Source: Rhododendron vialii (taxonomy: Eukaryota > Streptophyta > Magnoliopsida > Ericales > Ericaceae). From it: a stretch of 64,000 nt of DNA. Shown one piece after another: positions 38,166-48,779 of the stretch (position 1 is the first letter of the stretch; each line of letters opens with the position of its first letter). Made by a program: the position numbers and the translations under genes. The notes beneath the pieces are model-generated. The model was not told where the DNA came from. It ran no database searches and saw only the letters and a list, made by a program, of their open reading frames with translations. The stretch is taken from positions 36,795,501 to 36,859,500 of the forward strand of contig NC_080567.1 in NCBI RefSeq assembly GCF_030253575.1, in the 5' to 3' direction.

Positions 38166-38530
38166 CTACATACACAGCAGATTTGTGCACAGATTGTGCA
38201 CAGATTTCATTGTGGAGCCCACCACGGGTTCCACACAAATCATCCGAGCCGTTCATTAAATGTAAAACAATTTTTCAAAGGTCCCCGTAAAAAATAAGCT
38301 CAATCCGATACCAATAGGTGCTTCATCCAACCATTTAACTTTTCATTCAGATTTTCAGATAATAAAAAGTTATATGGTTGGATCGAGCACCTATAGGTAT
38401 TGGATTGAGCTTATTTTTTACGGGAACATTTGAAAAAATGTTTTACATTTAATGAACAGCTCGGATGATTTGTGTGGAACCCATGGTGGGCTCCACAACA
38501 AAATCTGTGCACAATCTGCTGTGTGTGTAG
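38166..38530. mobile_element. Foldback MITE, arms about 165 bp
   Basis: The left arm (CTACATACACAGCAGATT onward) and right arm (to AATCTGCTGTGTGTGTAG) are inverted copies across nearly the full length, meeting near 38345. Shared blocks include AAAAAATAAGCTCAATCCGA and TAATGAACAGCTCGGATGAT-like sequence. Confidence 0.85.
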
Positions 38531-38611
38531 ACTTTCTGTTTTTAATCCCAGCGCAAGCCCAACTAGAAGAAAAAGGGCTTTTTAGCGGCCGGTCCAACTT
38601 AGTAGCCCTTA

Positions 38612-38977
38612 GAGCATCTCCAATCCACCTCTATTTCTCCAAAATAGAGGATGGATGTGACACATTGAAGGGAGATTTTATAATTTATTTTCTTTTTTCT
38701 TCACTTTTTGTAGTTTTTGAGAGAATTTTTGAGGGACCCACCGTCCTTTTTAGAGTTTGGTCCTCCAAAAGTAAATTTGGTCCTTTAAAAATGGAGGATC
38801 AAAAGTAAATTTGGAGTACAAAATTCCTCCAAACTCTAAAAAGGACGATGGGTCCCTCAAAGATTCTCCCAAAAAGTACAAAAAATGAAAATAAATAAAA
38901 TAAATTACAAAATCTCCCTTCAATGTGTTACATCCATACTCTATTTTGGAGAAAATGGAGATGGATTGGAGATGCTC
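38612..38977. mobile_element. Tourist-like foldback MITE
   Basis: The ends GAGCATCTCCAATCCA / TGGATTGGAGATGCTC and long inner arms (TTGAAGGGAGATTTT, GGGTCCCTCAAA) form an almost complete hairpin of about 366 bp. Flanks TTA and TTG are close to the 3-bp TWA duplication of PIF/Harbinger elements. Confidence 0.75.
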
Positions 38978-39139
38978 TTGCTCCTGCAAACTCCAGCCCA
39001 AAGTCAAGATACACCAAAAGGGATTCTACCCAACTTTCACCCGAAAATACCCCTCCTCGTCCACAACTATCATCAAAACTAACACCAAGATTTTACTATA
39101 TTTGTATTTTCTAAATAGTTAATGTTTATTATATATATT

Positions 39140-39277
39140 TGTATATATTTTCTAAATATCTCACGGTCTGGTCGCGGTCTGGTTCGGGGAATGTTTTGAA
39201 ATGAAAATCTAATTATAATCCGTATCTCACGGTCCGGTTTGATTTGCTTATAAACTAGTTAAAAAAAGTTAGATATT

Positions 39278-39317
<40 letters not shown>

Positions 39318-39430
39318 ATTTTTTAAATATCTCACGGTCCAAATTCTGTTCGGTTAATGTTTTAAAATGAAAATTCAATTACAATTCGTATCTCATAGTT
39401 TTTTAATTTTTGAATCTATCTGAACAATTA
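39140..39430. repeat. Diverged tandem units with TATCTCACGGTC
   Basis: AAATATCTCACGGTC followed by AATGTTTT(G/A)AAATGAAAAT recurs at about 39155 and 39325, with an AT microsatellite at 39284-39313 between them. Confidence 0.55.
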
Positions 39431-39530
39431 ATATACAGATAAAATACAAAAGATACGTATCAATTCGGTTCAAACTGATTTCACGATTCACCATTTTTTT
39501 TTTTTACAACACTAACAATCTCATTACTAT

Positions 39531-40190
39531 TATGTTTTCTGTTTAATCTAGGTAATGTCTAGTTTTCCGAGTTTAACTTAGTTTCCTTCTTACAATGTTT
39601 TCCTTGTTTGTTTAGACTTTAGATTTATCGGTCTCCAAAAGTCTTGCAGCGCTTATAAAGACACGTTGGATATGGGTTATGATTTACCCCTATACAACAT
39701 GAATGATACATCGATTTCCCTCGATCAAATTAGAAAGGTTGTTGGGGATCGCATTTTTCTAACAGGAATTATCATTTCCCATTTGTATGTATATTTGTGC
39801 TAATGTTTTTGGTGAAATCTGTGCTTGCTAATATCTTAAATCTAGCTTGTAATTTTTGTTACGAATCGGTTCAGTCCGGACCGGACCAATTTCATAATAC
39901 TCTGTATACCAAATCTTGTGTACAACCCTAGTTTCATTATTATGGTTCCTATTTAGTCTTGGACTAGGAAATATTGGTTTTTCCTAATTAATGTTGGTTT
40001 CCTTCTTATGATGTTTTCATGTTTAGACTATAGTTTATTGGTCACTACTATAAAGGCACGTTGAGATATGGGTTCTGATTTATACACCATGAATGATAGT
40101 ACTTCCATCGATCGATGAAAGGAAGGTTGTTGCCTTGTTAGGGATCACATTTTCCTAAGAGGAATTATCATTTCTCATATGTATTTACCA
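39531..40190 (+). repeat. Tandem duplication of the F-box gene promoter region
   Basis: The stretch 39531-39790 recurs, diverged, at 39938-40190. Shared blocks include TTTCCTTCTTA(C/T), TATAAAG(A/G)CACGTTG, ATATGGGTT, GAATGATA, AAGGTTGTTG and GGAATTATCATTTC. Each copy keeps a TATA-like box (39653-39660 and 40049-40056). The nearer copy ends about 90 bp before the F-box start codon. Confidence 0.7.
40049..40056 (+). promoter_or_regulatory. Probable TATA box of the F-box gene
   Basis: TATAAAGG lies 222 bp upstream of the ATG. The duplicated upstream copy keeps the same box. Confidence 0.5.
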
Positions 40191-40277
40191 GTATAGTATA
40201 TTTATTCACCCAAACAAGATCAATTTCTAGAAAATTTCTTCTCCTCCTCGATCGTCTCGAATTTTATCTGCGGAGAT

Positions 40278-41510
40278 ATGGTGCGGAGATGCTCAAAGAA
40301 ACTGGCACGGTGCTCATCACCAGATTGGGCTTCCCTGCCGGAGGAGCTGCTTGTGTTGGTCCTCCGCCGCCTGATCCAACTCTCCGACTACATCCGCTTC
40401 GGCGCCGTCTGCAAGCCATGGCACGCCGCCGCGGACCTCCAGAAGGACCATCGGCGCAGAGAATTAGTCCACAAACCGGAACTACCGATGTTATTGATAC
40501 CGCCACCAGCCAAGACGGCGGAGGAGGCGGACTACCACTGCCGGAGACTGTATAGCGTCACCCGGAGAAAGGTCCTCAATTTGGAGCTGCGAGTTCCTTA
40601 TCCCCGGAGGTGCTGCGGTTCTTCTCACGGATGGTTAGCCACCGAGAACGAGGCGGACGCGGGCATTACACTCCTTAACCCCTTCTCCGGTAAGTCCTTC
40701 CGCTTCCCTAAGGTGAGTCTTGACCAATATATCAAACCCACCATGAGACATAAATTTAGTTACGAACTTCATATCCTTAAGGTTGTTTTGTCCCATGATC
40801 CTGCCCTGATGCCCAATAATGACTTCGTTGTCGTGGCAATTTTTGATATGATGAGGAGTTTAGCGTACATCAAACCAGGCGACAATAAGTGGACTTACAT
40901 ACCGCCGATAATTATGTCCTCCTTGACGGATGCCATATATCATCTCGGAAAATTTTATGTCGTTGATGTCTATTCTGGGATATTCTGTGTGGATATTAGC
41001 AGTTTTAGAAAACCCCGAGTGGAAGTGGTGGCTCCTCGTACTCCCACAAAAGCTAACAAGGCATATATTGTCAAATCACGTGGGGAAGACTTGTTGCTGG
41101 TTCAGAGATTTCTCGAATGGAGAGGCAAGCCAAGACGATGGGTGACCTCGTGTTTTAAGATCTTTAAGGTGCTGGGCTTAGGAGGCGGTAGTAGTGGCGC
41201 CGGCAGTTCTGCTGCTGCAAGCGATGGACAGATTGTTGAGAGGGTTGAAATCCATAGTCTAGACGATGACACCCTCTTCTTGGGGGATAATTATTCTCTA
41301 TCTGTGTCTGCTTCAGATTATCCTGGGTGCCGTCCAAATTGCATATACTACACTGATGATTGCATCGACGACAATCCTTATGGCTCTCAAGACAAAGGTA
41401 TCTACTGCTTACTGGATAGAAGATTTGCGCCACATTACCGAGCCAAAACAGAAGAGAAGTATTTTCACTTGCCTCGTCCAATCTGGATAGTGCCAACGCT
41501 GCTGCCATGA
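40278..41510 (+). CDS. F-box protein with DUF295 (KIB-type) domain
   Basis: An uninterrupted single-exon frame of 410 aa. Residues about 15-55 are an F-box (DWASLPEELLVLVLRRLIQL, then RFGAVCKPWHAA), which would bind SKP1 in an SCF ubiquitin ligase. The rest matches the plant DUF295 F-box group: SSHGWLATENE, ITLLNPFSGKSFRFPKV, the KWTYIPP strand, YHLGKFYVVDVYSGIFCVDI and a C-terminal CIYYTDD segment before the final HLPRPIWIVPTLLP. No intron is needed and no break is seen. A low-complexity Gly/Ser/Ala insert lies near residues 301-315. The target substrate is unknown. It stands alone among repeats, with its promoter region duplicated upstream. Confidence 0.93.
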   Translation: MVRRCSKKLARCSSPDWASLPEELLVLVLRRLIQLSDYIRFGAVCKPWHAAADLQKDHRRRELVHKPELPMLLIPPPAKTAEEADYHCRRLYSVTRRKVLNLELRVPYPRRCCGSSHGWLATENEADAGITLLNPFSGKSFRFPKVSLDQYIKPTMRHKFSYELHILKVVLSHDPALMPNNDFVVVAIFDMMRSLAYIKPGDNKWTYIPPIIMSSLTDAIYHLGKFYVVDVYSGIFCVDISSFRKPRVEVVAPRTPTKANKAYIVKSRGEDLLLVQRFLEWRGKPRRWVTSCFKIFKVLGLGGGSSGAGSSAAASDGQIVERVEIHSLDDDTLFLGDNYSLSVSASDYPGCRPNCIYYTDDCIDDNPYGSQDKGIYCLLDRRFAPHYRAKTEEKYFHLPRPIWIVPTLLP

Positions 41511-43575
41511 CACTCCCTAGCAAGTGTGGTAGTTATTTTAGAAACAATGGGTGCTATTTGTTTATTGAAGTTTGCTATGTTGAATATCAATTTCATTTAT
41601 TTTGCTAGCTTATTTATTTTGATTATCAGTTTTTCTTCACTAGGCTAGCTCCATTACTAAACAAGGGAGACGGAATGAGAGATTATTAGACTGTGAAACC
41701 GAAATAAAAGAAGACATGATAAATAGTCCCAATTTTTCAATAGAGTGGGTTTTGTACCAGTGCCATGTGTTTAGGGGGGCATAAATAATATGATTGCAGA
41801 TTCAAGAATAGTGATGCTTGGTTGTTCGTATATGAAACTTGAATATGCTTTGTTCTCATTGTTCCAAAAAGAAAAGATTGTTCTTCAATGCAAATCAAAA
41901 ATGTTATCATGACATTACTCACAGCTCTAAAAATGTGATTAGTGAATTTCTGTTGCAACAATTGAAGCACAAAATAAGCCATTAGAAAGCCTCTTTGGCT
42001 TCAACAGTGTTTGAATCTTGCACTGGAAGAAAAATAGTTTCAGATTAAGCGACACTTCTCCTTCTAAATCAAGGTAACAACCTTTTTGAAACCCTGGAAG
42101 GCTGAAACTTTCTTCTATATGTTGGAACAGCAAACCTAGAGTCTTCCATAACCGATACCCACCAAAAAGCAACTCCATGTAGCTATATCCTAAGTTTCCT
42201 AAAGCTGTCCTCTTTAACCTCTTTCACCTCAAAGACAAAATAGACAAATTGTGTGTATCAAACAATTTGTCATCATGATGGCTTGCAAAGACAGTTTTTT
42301 TATTAACTTAGTACTCCTTTGATGGAACATGTGATGATGAGAAAGCTTAATACGATTCTTCAAATAAGCAGCCGTGAGATGATGATAGATATTTTCTTGA
42401 ACTGATAGTCTTGATAGCAACACCTCGAACACTGAAAGAATAATGTTTAAAACAGCAAGATCATAATATGTACAAATGACATCTAAATTTCATTTGCCTT
42501 TGTATTTTCAATCGACCAAATTAAAGTTTAGTCAATATTAGGGCGTGAAAGGTGTTTATCAGCATTGGTTGAAGAGGGGGATACAAAATGATCTATGAAT
42601 ATGTTGCACTTGTTCTACTACCACGTGGAGCAAAATATTGCTCTTTGTTACTGATCAAGGAAAAAAGAACTGTATCTGCTTTCTATTTGGCTCTTTTCAA
42701 TGAAGATTGAGCCAGTATTTGGTAGCAATAGGTTGGGAGCTAGTTCGATTGGATAGAAGCATATATATACTCAAATGGCCCATTAGCTCACCACCTGACA
42801 TGCTGATTACAAATATCAATGTCCACAACATTCATTCTCAGTCAATGTAGCTTTTTTCAAAAAGTATGTTTATGGGGTGGAAGAGGGTAATTGTACTCCA
42901 TATATAAAGGCATATACCTGCACTTTGTTTGAGTAAGTTATGTGAAGAAACCTATTTGCCAATATATACCAACTTTTGGAGATGTGTTTTTCTTAATTAT
43001 AAAAACAATGGCCGCGGTGATGGAATCTGGGATGGAGGGATTTAGTGTCTTCGCGTAGAGAGAGGACTTTCGGGTGAACGAACGATTTCAAACGTCCTGA
43101 CCCTCGTCCAAAGTCACTGCTCGTCTTGTAAAAACGGATACTTATTAGAAATGTTAGTAACATTAGTAGCAGGCTTAACATAATTGGTACACTTTAATTA
43201 CTTTAGTGCAAAACCTGCTGCCAATATATTTTATTCTTGTGGGGATAAAATGCGTTTTTCGTCAGTGGACAAGTTTTTGTAGAGGAGATCAACACTGATC
43301 TTGCTGGAAAATATTAGTGATGATCTCTATACGTGTCTGATTCATTAGAAAATTGTGTGCGGCCATTCCTTTTGGTATTGCTTGATTCGATATATCGAAT
43401 ACAACTTGTTACCCCATTGTTCTAGTTTTAACTGACACAAAATCATGACGATGTTGGCAACTGATTATTCTGAAAGCTTAAGCCGATAATGAGTATCTGC
43501 AATTTAGTTTTTATAATCTATCTCCCCCCTCTTGATTTGCCGCACTCCTCATAATGGTCCAAGTAGGCAAGCATA
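41511..43575. other. Spacer, no gene seen
   Basis: This is the F-box 3' flank followed by AT-rich sequence. A short ATG-led frame near 43007 (MAAVMESGMEGFSVFA) is only 16 codons and was not accepted as a gene. Confidence 0.45.
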
Positions 43576-44122
43576 TGCATGTATCTCGGTGGTTAGGGAC
43601 CTGTTTAAAATCAAATACAAGGTTACCCCACTTTAAAACAAGGCAAACATTGACTGCTCAAAAAACCTTAGATGATTGTGTGGCATAACTTGGTTTTTTT
43701 AGACTATTGGAAGGAGTGACTCTTATTTCCCAATTGGTTGTAGAGCCTTTTCCTGTCTTCTACTTGGTATTGGTAATTTTGTCTTGTAGCTTTTTACTTG
43801 TTTAAGGCATAGTGTTATAAACCATGTTAAGTCCTAAGCTCATGTGGTAACTGTCGGATAGCTTGATATACAATATTGGAACTTAAGCTTTTTGCTTTCA
43901 ATTGGTGACTTAACATGGTGTCAAAGATTTAATGTCGTAGAGGTCTTGGGTTCAAATCTATTAATTACATTGTTCCCTGTTTGCATTCTGCTCCTCCAGA
44001 GATTGGGATGTTTACATCTCCAGTTCGAGAGGGGTTTACATGTGAAGAGGGTTTTGGATAGATATGCGTTTTGGGCCCATTTCCTGATAGCATAAGCTTT
44101 TGGGACAATTGGTGACTTAACA
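43576..44122 (+). mobile_element. LTR-type fossil (TRIM-like), broken, second copy
   Basis: It has an LTR-like unit (43576-43915, TGCATGTATC...GACTTAACA), then TGGTGTCAAAG (43916 on, close to the initiator-Met primer site), about 180 bp of internal sequence, and a remnant matching only the last 30 or so bases of the LTR (to 44122). It is the inverted partner of 27665-28100. No coding region. Incomplete. Confidence 0.6.
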
Positions 44123-44323
44123 ACTACAAGGTCTGGTTTTTTGGTAGCTTTCCTATCATGCAATGCAATAGGTTATATTGCTTGATGTAGCTAAAGTCAA
44201 GTTATATTTTGTAATTTTGCAGTTTTCATAAAAAAAAATTCTTATCTCCTTGCCACTTCCTTTTTTTAATCTGCTGTGGCCACTTGGGGAATCTTGAGAA
44301 ACAGATAGTAGGAGTTTGACACT

Positions 44324-44827
44324 ATGTCCAGCTCTGCAAAAGCTTTCGAACCTGCATAGCAGGGAGCTGGTCAGAGAGTGTTATTTGAAGAACTGTGAAT
44401 GATGATTAGATTGTTTCTTTTGGATGCTAATAAGAAAGAAGAAGAAAAAAATAACGGTGCAGTGTTTTGTGGTTGTGGGTTTTTGTGTGTGTTGTGGATA
44501 TTATAAGTTTACTTCAATTGCCAAGAAAAAAATCTAAATTATTCTGCCTTGTGTGTGTCTCTGTTTCTAGTGTTCCCCAAGGGGGTGGCGCATCGCTTAA
44601 TGAATTGATGTCATCTAAGGTTAATATATTTTCTGCCAATAAGAAAGAAAGATTTCTGTTTTTCCTTGTGCATGCATGTGTGGGTGGTTGGGTGCACTAA
44701 CTTTGTTAAATGCCAAGGATGCCTCGATTGCACTTTCACTTCGGAACATACTTGACACTTCGTGGAAGGACTGAAATTTGGAGTATCGAGAACTTCCAGC
44801 CAGTTACTTTGCCAAAATCCGACTGAG
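44324..44827 (+). pseudogene. Villin N-terminal fragment, pseudogene
   Basis: The first block (44324-44380) reads MSSSAKAFEPA, stop, QGAGQRV, the start of plant villins (MSSSxKxxDPAFQGxGQRV) with a TAG at the Phe position. The second block (44769-44827) follows an AG acceptor and reads TEIWSIENFQPVTLPKSD and then TGA, matching TEIWRIENFQPVxLPKSDxGKFY. The donor of block 1 is not canonical. The rest of the gene (gelsolin repeats, headpiece) is absent. Villins bundle actin filaments. An unrelated exon-like frame between the blocks (44574-44620, PQGGGASLNELMSSK) was not assigned. Confidence 0.75.
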
Positions 44828-45042
44828 GTAAATTATACTCGGGCGATTCATATGTCATGCTGAATTAACATTTTCCCCTTTCACTTTGGTTGTAATTATA
44901 CATGTTCACTGTGTTTACACCCATTTTTTACCAAAAATTAGGAAATGAATTTATGGGTTAAAAGGTGGCCTTGAAAGTCAGTCTCTGGCCTTGAAAAGCC
45001 TTATAACTAGCAGCCCACGAATTAGGGTCGGTTCTTAAGAAA

Positions 45043-46400
45043 TGTTGGGCCTCCCATAATGGCCCAAATCAGTTAAAAGGCCCAAGGCTGGAATTAGTTC
45101 ATTAGGCCTGAGTATTTCGTCCAAGCCTAATCCAAGTTCCTAGAAGTAACAAGGCCTAAGAAATGGGCCCAAATCGGTAGAAGCCTTGGTTTTCTCACCA
45201 GGCTTAGGCTCAGAAGGCTTACATTGGGCAAAGGCCCATGATTTACCAACAAGTTCAGGCCCAATTGATGAAAGGCCCACTGCTTTAAGAGCATTGTTAA
45301 AGCCTTTAATGAGCAATGAGGGGGCCTTAAGCTGCTCACAAGCAGCTCAAAGGCCTTAAGCTGCTCACAAGTTGTTCACAAGCAGCTCAAAGGCCTAGAA
45401 TATTCCTGATATGCAAGTCTGGATAAGCTGCTCACAAGCAGCTCAAGGTCTGAACTGGTGGGACCCCATTCTTTAGGATGATGCAAGACCAGCAACAGGT
45501 GGCGTACATGCAACCTATGAAGATGCTAGTGAATGACTCTTGCAGGCCTAAGCAAGCTGCTCACAAGCAGCTCACCCAGGCCTGCTTGATCTTTTTCTCG
45601 ATCCTTCTTCCGTAAAGAATCAAGCTCAAAGGGTTTGGGGCCCACAAGAGGTGAAAAGCCCAATAAAATAATAGGAAGGCCCGGAGTAATACTAGTCTTC
45701 AGCTGTGGTGGGCCTGGAAGGAGTCCATTCAAGCAATAGCTTGAGTATTAAAGCAGCTCAAATGGCCTGGATACTGCAGGAACTGAAATTCTTTTTGCCC
45801 TTTTTTTGCCCTTTTGCAGAGTTTTACACAAAAAGGAAGGATTTCTCAGGCCTTTGCTGTCTTCTTGGAGTATAAGGCACGTTTTGTTCAGAGATCAGCC
45901 CCTCATTGGGGCATTTTGAAGCTGCTCAAGCCCAAGGCTCTGCTAGAAGGCCACATGGCAGCCATGCATTAGAGCAATTGAAGCAGCTCAAGGCCTGTAG
46001 CTCCTATAAATACCAGAATTTCAGGCCTTGGTAATGGTCCACGACCATCAAGCCCACGGCTTACCCAATTTATCTTTCAATTGTCTTTATTTTCCCGTTC
46101 AATCTAGCACGGTCTAGATTTTATGTCCTTTTATTTCCTTGTACCCAAACTTTGTTAAACCGATTAATAAAGTTTGTTTTCATTCCTTCATTACCTTTCA
46201 GTCATTTCCTTTTCTTTTAACCATTTTCTAACAACGGTTAGGAAATATTTAAGTCATTATCCAGCAAAGGCGAACAACGAACCATCACGAGGCCTTACCC
46301 TTTGGGCCTAGCACTATCGTTTGAAAGAAGTCAGATTTTTGAGGCACCAAGGCCTTGAAAACAACTTGGACAGCAGACCTGTCCTTGCACGCCGGCAACA
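45043..46400 (+). mobile_element. LTR-like block with AGCAGC hairpin repeats (possible solo LTR)
   Basis: This non-coding block of about 1.36 kb begins TGTTGGGCC and ends GCCGGCAACA. It contains a TATA-like CTATAAATACC near 46004-46014, a leader-like stretch and AATAAA near 46165-46172, the order expected in an LTR. I found no target duplication and no internal domain, so the limits and the LTR call are tentative. It is strikingly rich in AGGCC/GGCCTT words. Confidence 0.4.
45329..45572. repeat. Four copies of GCTGCTCACAAGCAGC
   Basis: The 16-bp hairpin-forming word occurs near 45331, 45427 and 45551. A fourth, expanded version (GCTGCTCACAAG, TTGTTCACAAGCAGC) starts near 45360. Most copies are followed by TCAAAGGCC or TCAAGG. 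Single GCTGCTCAA or GCAGCTCAA words recur to about 45990. Confidence 0.8.
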
Positions 46401-46894
46401 CACAAGCCAATTCTGTTTTTGCACATTTTTGTGAGAAACACACTGTTTACTAGTTTTTATATGTAAATTTCAGAACAAAAATACTGGTCCCCCATGAAGG
46501 GACGGATGCTCTGTAGCACCATGTCTTGTATATTTCACAAATTTTACAGACAACTCTGGGAAAAGTCGCTTGTTTGTTTGACATACACTTATGGCTTGGG
46601 AAAGCCAGGGATGCTTTATGTTGTGTTTGGCTGAGATTTTGAGAAAGTTTTTATGAGAGTAATGATTGAAAGTTGGGATAATCAGTGGGGAGAGATAGAG
46701 AGAGAAATAAGAATAATGATTAGAGATAGGGGTAATGAGTGGAGAGTAATGATTGGAAGTAGGGGTAATGAGTGTTTTTTGAGTTGGAATTTTTTTTTTC
46801 CAAATCTTGATCCAAACAAGGCACTAGGCTTTCTGTGTCCCCATTTATGTATTTTTTCCCTTAAGATTATTTTACTCTTTTTAGTTATGACTTT
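46401..46894. other. Spacer
   Basis: Short spacer between the LTR-like block and the duplicated coatomer segment, including a GATTGGAAGT / GGGATAATCAG purine-rich stretch. No gene is seen. Confidence 0.4.
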
Positions 46895-47598
46895 GTAACC
46901 AGATGAAGCTGGAACTGCGGTTGCATGCTCTGAAGGTTACTAAGTGATGTGGTCCCCCCACTGTTAGGATTGGAAGCCCGGGTTAGGGTTCGTACTCTGA
47001 CAGAAATTATTGCCTGATCACTTATTGCCCCAAACATCGCCCTAGACTCATAGGAAAATACAATCCAAGTGCTTGACACTATCAAACCAGAACTGGATAG
47101 GTTGCTGGTTCCTTTCAATTGTCTGGATTACTTGGTCAATACTTTGAGGAGTTGAGTTTTGTTCACCCTCCACTTAAGAGGGTGAACATTATCCTCCTTC
47201 CTATTGGTTGAAATGATGTGGATCCCACCACAAAGTGATGTCATGCGTAACCGGATGAAGCTGGAACTACGATGCCATGCTCTGAAGGTTACTAAGTGAT
47301 GTGGTCCCCCCACTGTTAGGATTGGAAGCCTGGGTTAGGGTTCGTACTCTGACAGAAGTTATTGCCTGATCACTTATTGCCCCAAACATCGCCCTAGACT
47401 CATAGGAAAATACAATCCAAGTGCTTAACACTATCAAACCAGAACTGGATAGGTTGCTGGTTCCTTTCAATTGTTTGGATTACTTGGTCAATACTTGGAG
47501 GAGTTGAGTTTTGTTCACCCTCCACTTAAGAGGGTGAACATTATCCTCCTTCCTATTGGTTGAAATGATGTGGATCCCACCACAAAGTGATGTCATGC
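46895..47598. repeat. 352-bp tandem duplication inside the coatomer pseudogene
   Basis: Units 46895-47246 and 47247-47598 both start GTAACC(A/G)GATGAAGCTGG and are nearly identical. Each holds a copy of coatomer intron 16 sequence followed by the left half of the MITE. The break lies inside the MITE (at ...GTCATGCGT), so the duplication happened after the MITE inserted. Confidence 0.9.
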
Positions 47599-47722
47599 GT
47601 ACAAAAAAGTGTATTGCATGGTAAGCATGACATCATTTTGTGATGAGATCCACACTATTTCAACCAATAAGAGGGAGGGTAATGTTCACCCTCTTTTAAG
47701 GAGAGCGAACAAAATTACACTC
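47501..47722. mobile_element. Hairpin MITE with 10-bp target duplication and known empty site
   Basis: A 222-bp foldback begins GAGTTGAGTTTTGTTCACCC and ends with its diverged inverse (...AACAAAATTACACTC). ATACTTGGAG flanks both sides (47491-47500 and 47723-47732). The intact coatomer intron has ATACTTGGAG once, uninterrupted, at 18303-18312. A 9-10 bp duplication and inverted ends throughout suggest a Mutator-like MITE. Confidence 0.9.
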
Positions 47723-47837
47723 ATACTTGGAGTGTTTACTTTATTAGATTGTTTGCTTCTACACGGTATGCAATTACATATGACCTATTAATGAACCCTA
47801 TCACTCTCTTACTTATTGGTGTGGTGGGTATTGCCAG

Positions 47838-48779
47838 GTTGATCCAACCCCAGGCGACGCTGAGGACGATGGTGTGGATGATGAATACCAGCTTGAGGAC
47901 CTTGAGGTTGTTGCAGCAGATTATGTATTAAAAGTCAGGGCCTCTAATTTCAGGAAAGCTTGGGAAAGCATGGGCCCAGATTATGAGCAGGTAGATGAAT
48001 ATGGTCTTGGTGCAAGGGAAAGCTTGGCAGAAGCTGTCAAATACGGTAGTAGGCCTTCTTGGCATGCAGCCCTGTGAGGTGAGTTTCTCATTAAGGTCAC
48101 TTATGGTCCAAATGATTCTTGTCCGTGAATTAGTTCACAAGTTAATGATGCTAGGGCCTTGAAATAATACGAAGTTAAAGGGGATTCCAGATTTTTATGA
48201 GGAAAATGCAATGATATTTGGTGTTTATCCCATTTTATCTCATTGGAGTTTTGATCCAGCGTTGTCTTTTCCTTTCTCCAACTGTTTTTCTTTCTACAGT
48301 AACGTAGCTTCGTTTTTTTGTCTATTTTCGAACATTGTTCTCCTTCCTTTTCCGTCAGGGGTTGTAGTCATTAGTTCCCCTTCCGTAATGAAGAGCAAAA
48401 TTATGTTCTGAAAGTTTTAAATTTAATGTTAAAAACAAGATAGAAAAACTCAAGGGCAGCAGGCATACTTGACGGGAATTGAAAATGAAAATGAAAAAGT
48501 TGCATAGTGAGTAGGAACTAGGAACAATACTTCTTTGTGTCTAAAACTGAATAAATCTCTCATGTTCGTTGATGGTGTCTTTCAGGGCACAGAGGCGGTC
48601 CCACCAAACTCGAGATCGCACACTTGTTTATTGTCTGGTTTTTAGATGGGCAACTAAAGGTTCTCCTTCGGTTGTTGTTTGGCATTGACAGGCCAAAAGA
48701 AGTTGCAATGAAACTTGCCATTAGATCCAAGGATGAATCTGTCAGCGATGCTATTCACGAAATCATAGCAAGAGGCTAG
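47838..48779 (+). pseudogene. Coatomer gamma 3' exons, duplicated pseudogene
   Basis: This is a copy of coatomer exons 17 (47838-48078) and 18 (48586-48779) with their splice sites. Exon 17 has one extra base (GTCAAATACGG against GTCAATACGG), which shifts the frame. Exon 18 has a TAG where the intact gene has Tyr (GGTTTTTAG against GGTGTTTAC) and lacks one base shortly after. The first sixteen exons are absent and no promoter is evident, so no coatomer protein can be made from it. It could still be transcribed. Confidence 0.93.

Noticed and set aside
40264-40555. Frames on both strands at the start of the F-box gene
   Set aside because: Shadows of the GC-rich F-box coding sequence. The 410-aa frame carries the domains.
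44574-44620. Exon-like PQGGGASLNELMSSK between the villin blocks
   Set aside because: It has an acceptor and donor but no recognised family and does not fit the villin sequence. Left unassigned.
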